Both the position numbers and the translations under genes were made by a program. From a virus, in IMG/VR virus record IMGVR_UViG_3300047481_000688, positions 1 through 22,652 of that record: a stretch of 22,652 nt of DNA. One strand, given 5' to 3'. The notes under the pieces are model-generated. The model worked only from the letters and a program-made list of their open reading frames with translations, was not told where the DNA came from and ran no database searches. Positions 18,296-22,652 of the stretch are shown here, in pieces (the stretch's first letter is position 1; every line of letters begins with the position of its first letter).

Positions 18296-19642
18296 TTGAG
18301 CGACTTTGAAGATAATTTAGCATTTTTAGAAACATATAACAGCATGGCTCAGGCTTTGCTATCTATTGAAGATGAGGGCTGGAGTCTTCTTGGCGTTCAA
18401 AGAACTATTGGTGATGCTTTTACTCTTCAGGAGTTGCACACACTGGCAGAGAAGCTGACTGAGAAAACTGACGGCAATCCGCTACTCAAGCGCGGATTCG
18501 GACTTCGCACAAGCTACATTTTTGGTCGTGGCGTTCAAATTACTGACTTTTCCTCTCGTAGAGTTGAATCTTTGGTCAATGATCCAGAAAATCAGGCCGC
18601 ACTGTTTTCTGCAGAAGCAATGGTTATTAACGAAAGATCGAACTTCACTTCCGGTCAGTTCTTTATTCTTGGAGATAATGCTTCAAAAAAGCTACAAAGA
18701 ATTCCATTTAAGGAGATAACTGGCTGGGTATCAGACCCAGATAATGCAGATATTATTCGCTACATTCGTAGAACCTGGTCTCGCATTCAGATTGACGGAA
18801 GCACAATGACCATGCAAGAGTGGTATCCTGTTGACACTTATACTCCAACTGTAAAAGTGCAGAAGATTCAAAATCAGCGAGTAAATTACTCAAAGACAAT
18901 GTTTCCATTTATGGTAAACAAACGGGCGGGAAATCCCTGGGGTGTGCCAGATTGTTTCGCCGCTTATCCATGGGCCTACGCTTACAACGAATATCTAAAG
19001 GACGGCTCAAGAATATTAAAGAGCTTGTCTATGTTCGCATGGCAATTGAGAAGCAAAACAAAAACGGGTGCCACAACTGCTGCTGCCACGATTGCAACTA
19101 CGAAGGCAGCCGGATCAACTGCCGTCTTGGGTGCAGACATGGAGCTATCATCCCTACCAAGAACAAGCAATTCTGTAGACCTTGGAAACGGAAAACCCCT
19201 TGCTGCGATGGTTGCTGCCGCATTGGAGGTCTCGGTTGTTGCTCTTATGAGCGACCCCGGAACTAGCGGTGCCTATGGCGTTGCTCAGACCCTAGACGTT
19301 CCAACTACTAAGGCAATGCAGGCCAGGCAGAGACTATGGGAGCTGTATTTAGCCAGGGTAATGCTTTTCTTTGGACAAAGGGAAACCTATGTCAAGTGGC
19401 CAAAAATGGAAACCGAGTCTAGCTACAGGATGGTTCAATCGCTTGCCCTTGCCTATGAGGCCGGTGCTATTTGGCAAGACGAAATGAGGGCGGCGGTTAT
19501 GGACGAACTGGACGTAAGCCCAATGCACTCTACCCCGCCTAATTCAGATTCAAATGGATCGGCAGTTCCATCTCAGGGCAACAGTGGTGCAGTCGGGTCA
19601 ATGCAAGATAACTCAAACGAATTAAGAGACTTAGATAATTAA
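18296..19642 (+). CDS. Portal protein
   Basis: A 448-residue protein between large terminase and prohead protease. Early residues GFGLRTSYIFGRGVQI and the central WYPVDTYTPTV, then GNPWGVPDCFAAYPWAYAYN, followed by VSVVALMSDPGTSGAYGVAQ (residues about 300-340), are typical for phage portals. The C-terminus is Ser/Asn/Gly rich and disordered. The portal forms the ring at one head corner through which DNA passes. Start is a TTG preceded by TTTGGAG at five bases; no ATG is available in frame. Confidence 0.85.
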   Translation: MSDFEDNLAFLETYNSMAQALLSIEDEGWSLLGVQRTIGDAFTLQELHTLAEKLTEKTDGNPLLKRGFGLRTSYIFGRGVQITDFSSRRVESLVNDPENQAALFSAEAMVINERSNFTSGQFFILGDNASKKLQRIPFKEITGWVSDPDNADIIRYIRRTWSRIQIDGSTMTMQEWYPVDTYTPTVKVQKIQNQRVNYSKTMFPFMVNKRAGNPWGVPDCFAAYPWAYAYNEYLKDGSRILKSLSMFAWQLRSKTKTGATTAAATIATTKAAGSTAVLGADMELSSLPRTSNSVDLGNGKPLAAMVAAALEVSVVALMSDPGTSGAYGVAQTLDVPTTKAMQARQRLWELYLARVMLFFGQRETYVKWPKMETESSYRMVQSLALAYEAGAIWQDEMRAAVMDELDVSPMHSTPPNSDSNGSAVPSQGNSGAVGSMQDNSNELRDLDN

Positions 19643-19653
19643 TACGCTAAATG

Positions 19654-19662
19654 TGGTATCAT
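19654..19662 (+). promoter_or_regulatory. Extended -10-like promoter TGGTATCAT
   Basis: A weaker member of the TGNTANNAT set, 35 bp before the prohead protease ATG, in the short gap after the portal gene. Confidence 0.45.
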
Positions 19663-19696
19663 AACATTTAGTTAATGCATTAATTATGGAGTACAT

Positions 19697-20683
19697 ATGG
19701 CGTTTGAGTTTAGAGAAAACTCATACAAACCCGCTATTTCAAAGGGTAAGAAATCCGGCAAGCGCTGGAAAGTAAAGGTCATTGAATCCGGCTGGGGATC
19801 TTCTGGCTATTACGGCGCAGAGATGCTATCAGAATATGGTCCTAAAGTTTTTAGAGCTGGTACCAAGGTATTTTGGAACCACCCATCCATGTCAGAAGAA
19901 GCCGATCGTCCAGAGCGTGACGTTCACCAACTTGCTGGCAAATTAATTACTGATGCAACATTTGAAGAAAATGGACTTGTTGCAGAAGTTGAATTTTATT
20001 CACATTACGCACCGATCATCGAAGAGATGGCTGCTGATGTTGGATTATCAATTCGTGCGTTTGGCGATGCCCAAGTTGGCGAGGCAGACGGACGTGAAGG
20101 CCCAATCATTGAATCATTAGTTGAGAGTCCTCTTACTAGTGTTGATGTGGTTACAGTAGCAGGGGCTGGCGGAAAATTTATTTCTCTGCTGGAAAGCTAC
20201 AGAAATAAAGACGAAGCTGTCACTCTGGCAGCCGAGTCCCTCATGGAAGGAAACGGAATGTCTATTACCAAGGAAGAGTTTGAGGCTGCAATCGAAGACC
20301 TCAAGGCTACCTTTGTTGAGGCACTCAGCCCTCTGCGTGAGTCTGTATCGGTTCTTGTAGAATCCGCTACGGCTGAGCCAGAGAAGACAGAAACTGACCC
20401 TGCTGTTGAACTAGACGCAGTTGACGTTGCTGAGAAATTCAACGAATCTCGTCTTCCAAGAATCGCTCTAAAGCGAATTGCGGAAGCACTAAAGTCTGCT
20501 GACAACAGCAAGACGATTGACGAACTTATTGAGGATGAGCAGGCTTATGCCGCTTCTCTGCGTGAGGCCGTCGCAGCTCCTACTGCTGAGGTAGTAGGCG
20601 TTGTTCACGAGGCTGCCAAGTCCGGCGCTTCGTCCACCACCGATGAGTTCGACGCTATTGTGTCGCGCATCTCAAAGAAGTAA
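19697..20683 (+). CDS. Prohead (capsid maturation) protease with C-terminal scaffold region
   Basis: A 328-residue protein. The protease part includes VFWNHPSMSEE with His62, and SPLTSVDVVTVAG with Ser148, the usual His and Ser of actinophage capsid maturation proteases. From about residue 185 on it is Glu/Ala-rich and helical (EEFEAAIEDLKATFVEALSP and on), like a fused scaffolding region that guides capsid assembly and is then cut away. GGAG lies five bases before the ATG. The decoration-like and capsid genes follow directly. Confidence 0.8.
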   Translation: MAFEFRENSYKPAISKGKKSGKRWKVKVIESGWGSSGYYGAEMLSEYGPKVFRAGTKVFWNHPSMSEEADRPERDVHQLAGKLITDATFEENGLVAEVEFYSHYAPIIEEMAADVGLSIRAFGDAQVGEADGREGPIIESLVESPLTSVDVVTVAGAGGKFISLLESYRNKDEAVTLAAESLMEGNGMSITKEEFEAAIEDLKATFVEALSPLRESVSVLVESATAEPEKTETDPAVELDAVDVAEKFNESRLPRIALKRIAEALKSADNSKTIDELIEDEQAYAASLREAVAAPTAEVVGVVHEAAKSGASSTTDEFDAIVSRISKK

Positions 20684-20693
20684 GGAAAAGTAA

Positions 20694-21044
20694 ATGGCTC
20701 TTAACGAGATTTACAAAGATGCCAATGAGCTCGTTTTCCCAGTTCACACCAGCGTCGTAAAAGGCAATGTTGTGAAGGTCGGAGATCTTGTTGGTGTTGC
20801 TCAAAACACCGCTGTGACTGGTGAGGACGGCAACAAGTATGCAACACTTAAGCTAAGTGGCGGCATTGAAATTGCTTTCAAGTCTGGTGACACATTTGAC
20901 GTAGGCCAAAAGGCTTACGGCGTTGCCAACGCTACTACTGGTATCGTTCCTGAAGCTCAGGAATCTTCTTCCAGTGCAAAGCTACTTGGACACGTTGTCA
21001 AGGTTACTGCTTCCACCGTTATCGTGCGTTTGGCACAGAACTAA
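20694..21044 (+). CDS. Capsid decoration/fibre-like protein (DUF2190-type)
   Basis: A 116-residue beta-rich protein: LVFPVHTSVVKGNVVKVGDL, then VGVAQNTAV, GGIEIAFKSGDTFDVGQKAY and LLGHVVKVTASTVIVRLAQN. The K-GD-V--G and V-vG--A-G spacing fits the DUF2190-like group placed between protease and major capsid in many phages and thought to decorate the capsid. GGAAAAG lies just before the ATG. Codon use is the same highly biased type as the capsid gene, pointing to high expression. Confidence 0.7.
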   Translation: MALNEIYKDANELVFPVHTSVVKGNVVKVGDLVGVAQNTAVTGEDGNKYATLKLSGGIEIAFKSGDTFDVGQKAYGVANATTGIVPEAQESSSSAKLLGHVVKVTASTVIVRLAQN

Positions 21045-21056
21045 GGATAGGTAGAA

Positions 21057-22163
21057 ATGACAAAGAACATTACCCCACGTCAACTAGAGGCTGCTAAGCT
21101 CCTTGAGGGTGCTCTACGCGGCGACAAGATGGACAAGCTAAAGCTACAGGAAGGTATCGCAACTAGCGACCTACCAGAGCTACTTGTTCCAACTCTAAAC
21201 AAAATCCTCCTCGACAACTACCAGGATGTTCCAAAGGTTTGGGACCAGTTTGCTACTCGCTTGGTTGTTGACGACTTCCGCCCAGTTACTTTCCAGGCCC
21301 TCAAGTATGAGGATGACGGAATGGACAACCAGGGTGACAAGTTCCGCGAGGGATCACTTCCAACTGTTGGCGAGTACGATGAGTACCCAACTGCTGGTTG
21401 GTTTGCAGTTACTGAGCAGACCATGCAGGTCAAGAAGGCCGGACAGCGCATTCGCTTCTCATGGGAGGCAATCGTTAACGACGGTCAGATTGGTCTACTA
21501 GAGCGTCTGCCAATTGAAATGGCTCAAAAGGCCGCTGGTAAAGAAGACGAAGAAGTCACCAAGCAGTTGGTTGCTTCTGGCGGTCTGAACACCGGTAACT
21601 TCAAGTCAGCTAACCAGAACCTAATTTCTGGAAACCCTGCTCTAACACTAGAGGCACTTGAGGATGCAATCGACGCTGCTAACAAGCAGACCTGGAACGG
21701 AAAGCTAATCCGCCCAGTTACTCAGTTTGCGCTGGTAATTCCACGCTCACTAGAGATGACTGCTCGCAAGATTCTTTCTATTCAGGAGATTCGCACTCAG
21801 AATGGAACTGGCAGTGGTTCAACCGTAACCATCGCTGGAAACCCAATCTCCTCTTCACAGATCACCATTGTTGTAAATGACTGGATTACCAGAATCAACT
21901 CGGGTGCATCAAACTACTGGTTCTTGATTCCAGTTCCTGGACAGGCTCTAAACCCTGGAGTTGCCCTTGGCTTCCTCCGTGGATACGAGACCCCAGAGCT
22001 ACGCATCAAGTCAAACGGTGGTCTGTACCTCGGTGGTGGAGAAGTTCCTGCTCGTGAAGGTTCATTCGACAATGACGACTGGGAGATGAGAATTCGCCAC
22101 ATTGCAACTGGTGGCTTCATCGTTCCAGCTGGAACATTGGCTTCAACCGGAGCTGGTGCATAA
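21057..22163 (+). CDS. Major capsid protein
   Basis: A 368-residue protein directly after protease and decoration genes and before a strong terminator. Features: acidic-basic N-terminal region, FREGSLPTVGEYDEYPTAGW (P-domain/E-loop-like), QRIRFSWEAIVNDGQ, LVIPRSLEMTARKIL, and a C-terminal EMRIRHIATGGFIVPAG. This agrees with HK97-fold capsids of the actinophage type. Codons are strongly biased (CTA, ATC/ATT, AAG, GAG), as expected for the most abundant virion protein. GGATAGG precedes the ATG. The fold is inferred from order and composition, not from a search. Confidence 0.85.
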   Translation: MTKNITPRQLEAAKLLEGALRGDKMDKLKLQEGIATSDLPELLVPTLNKILLDNYQDVPKVWDQFATRLVVDDFRPVTFQALKYEDDGMDNQGDKFREGSLPTVGEYDEYPTAGWFAVTEQTMQVKKAGQRIRFSWEAIVNDGQIGLLERLPIEMAQKAAGKEDEEVTKQLVASGGLNTGNFKSANQNLISGNPALTLEALEDAIDAANKQTWNGKLIRPVTQFALVIPRSLEMTARKILSIQEIRTQNGTGSGSTVTIAGNPISSSQITIVVNDWITRINSGASNYWFLIPVPGQALNPGVALGFLRGYETPELRIKSNGGLYLGGGEVPAREGSFDNDDWEMRIRHIATGGFIVPAGTLASTGAGA

Positions 22164-22172
22164 ACCAAACTC

Positions 22173-22205
22173 AAAAAAGATTAGCCCCGCTTCGGCGGGG
22201 TTTTT
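22173..22205 (+). terminator. Intrinsic terminator after the capsid gene
   Basis: CCCCGC (22185-22190), loop TTCG, GCGGGG (22195-22200), then five Ts; G84-T101 and A83-T102 extend the stem. An A-run on the left side makes it bidirectional. Confidence 0.92.
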
Positions 22206-22213
22206 CTTTTATG

Positions 22214-22222
22214 TGCTAAAAT
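22214..22222 (+). promoter_or_regulatory. Extended -10 promoter TGCTAAAAT
   Basis: Lies directly after the capsid terminator and 40 bp before the NrdH-like gene, without a -35 box. Identical to the motif at 22486-22494. Confidence 0.65.
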
Positions 22223-22261
22223 ATTTTCTCTTTACCCCCTCAAAAATCGAAAAGGAAACTT

Positions 22262-22483
22262 ATGGTAACCATTTACTCTTTGCCAAATTGCGTTCAATGC
22301 GAAAGCACAAAAAGATTTTTGAGAAACAAATTTATTGATTATAATGAAATTGATATGAGCAAAGATCAGCAGGCATTGGAAAAAATTCGCGAACTAGGAT
22401 TTACCCAGGCACCTGTTGTCGAATATGGCGATGAGAAATGGTCTGGATTTAGGTTTGATCGCCTCAGTGCAATTGCCGCCTAA
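22262..22483 (+). CDS. nrdH: NrdH-type glutaredoxin-like protein
   Basis: A 73-residue redoxin. The active site is Cys10-Val-Gln-Cys13 (LPNCVQCEST), the cis-Pro loop is TQAPVVE, and WSGFRFDRLSAI near the end is the thioredoxin-reductase-binding signature of NrdH. NrdH delivers electrons to class Ib ribonucleotide reductase, so it helps make dNTPs for phage DNA. It has its own promoter and AAAGGAAA before the ATG. Its place within the head module, away from the replication genes, is unusual but known in actinophages. No nrdE/F gene is visible in this window. Confidence 0.88.
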   Translation: MVTIYSLPNCVQCESTKRFLRNKFIDYNEIDMSKDQQALEKIRELGFTQAPVVEYGDEKWSGFRFDRLSAIAA

Positions 22484-22485
22484 TG

Positions 22486-22494
22486 TGCTAAAAT
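22486..22494 (+). promoter_or_regulatory. Extended -10 promoter TGCTAAAAT
   Basis: Overlaps the end of the nrdH gene region and points to a hairpin that begins only six bases downstream. Confidence 0.6.
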
Positions 22495-22500
22495 AAATTT

Positions 22501-22525
22501 GTTGCGTCCCTCCTTCGCAACTTTT
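22501..22525 (+). ncRNA. Promoter-proximal hairpin with anti-Shine-Dalgarno loop
   Basis: GTTGCG (22501-22506) pairs with CGCAAC (22516-22521) and is followed by TTTT. The loop is TCCCTCCTT, like the 3' end of 16S rRNA. With the promoter just upstream, the RNA would begin with this hairpin; it may be an early terminator or a 5' stabilising structure. A second hairpin (CCCGC/GCGGG with CTA/TAG) lies at about 22539-22575. Confidence 0.4.
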
Positions 22526-22579
22526 AGATGCATCTGCTACCCGCTCTGTCGAGTTTATTCCAGGGCGGGTTAGCTTTAC

Positions 22580-22588
22580 TGGTAGAAT
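22580..22588 (+). promoter_or_regulatory. Extended -10 promoter TGGTAGAAT
   Basis: Ends six bases before the ATG at 22595, the same distance as in the leaderless gene at 15474. No -35 box. Confidence 0.65.
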
Positions 22589-22594
22589 GTAATA

Positions 22595-22652
22595 ATGATT
22601 ATCTGGCCAGATACTAATTTACCTATTGAGTCCGAAGAGTGGACCGATAAGG
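22595..22652 (+). CDS. Start of a gene cut by the right window edge, probably leaderless
   Basis: Nineteen codons are visible: MIIWPDTNLPIESEEWTDK. No ribosome binding site is present; the -10 box ends six bases before the ATG. By position after the capsid one would expect a head-tail connector, but the fragment is too short to support a function. Confidence 0.55.
   Translation, partial: MIIWPDTNLPIESEEWTDK

Noticed and set aside
20197-20511. Minus-strand ORF of 104 codons
   Set aside because: Shadow of the Glu/Ala-rich scaffold region of the prohead protease; Ser/Ala/Thr low complexity.

Overview
The window is part of the genome of a tailed double-stranded DNA phage, most likely a siphovirus-type phage of an actinobacterium. 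The host guess rests on two tandem WhiB-family genes (a family found in Actinobacteria and their phages), a ClgR-like XRE regulator, an NrdH-type redoxin and several small proteins typical of actinophages. The DNA looks only moderately GC-rich by eye, which would fit low-GC (for example freshwater) actinobacteria better than the high-GC model genera; that is inference. No integrase, tail gene or lysis gene is visible, and both ends are cut inside genes.

Layout. (1) 1-10981, minus strand: a densely overlapping replication, recombination and regulation operon, read leftward from a TTGACA-N17-TAGACT promoter at 11002-11030. In transcription order it has a Pyr_excise-like protein, small acidic proteins flanking an OB-fold SSB, a ClgR-like regulator, a tiny membrane protein, an SNF2-type helicase, two WhiB proteins, a RecB/Cas4-like nuclease, a small membrane protein, a Sak4-like RecA-fold ATPase, a DUF669-type protein, a tRNA-like remnant, a primase-helicase, an HTH protein, a RuvC-like resolvase and the start of a TUDOR-like protein. 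(2) 10982-11370: a non-coding control region with six copies of a 14-bp element, four tandem 11-bp repeats and an AT-rich tract holding a perfect 18-bp palindrome; it is a candidate replication origin or control locus. (3) 11369-14876: a class II glutamine amidotransferase (minus) faces away from an amidoligase with an unusual Cys-rich insert (plus). The 429-bp gap between them carries a second copy of the same promoter and operator-like repeats. Two similar RNA-like hairpins bracket the amidoligase operon. (4) 14895-22652, plus strand: a DUF669-like protein, then the head module: a leaderless small gene, probable small terminase, FmdB zinc ribbon, large terminase, portal, prohead protease, decoration-like protein, major capsid protein, NrdH redoxin and a cut gene.

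How it works together. Leftward genes replicate and repair phage DNA and supply regulators. Rightward head genes are preceded by a recurring extended -10 motif (TGNTANNAT) without a -35, probably late promoters. The GATase/amidoligase pair is predicted to make amide bonds on an unknown substrate, cell-wall peptides being one proposal for phage members of these families.

Most notable: the GATase/amidoligase pair with its Cys-rich insert; two hairpins at 12616-12662 and 14697-14732 with a near-identical core (20 of 24 bases) but different, still fully paired outer stems; the repeat-rich locus at 11032-11310; and five or more small genes hidden in overlaps.
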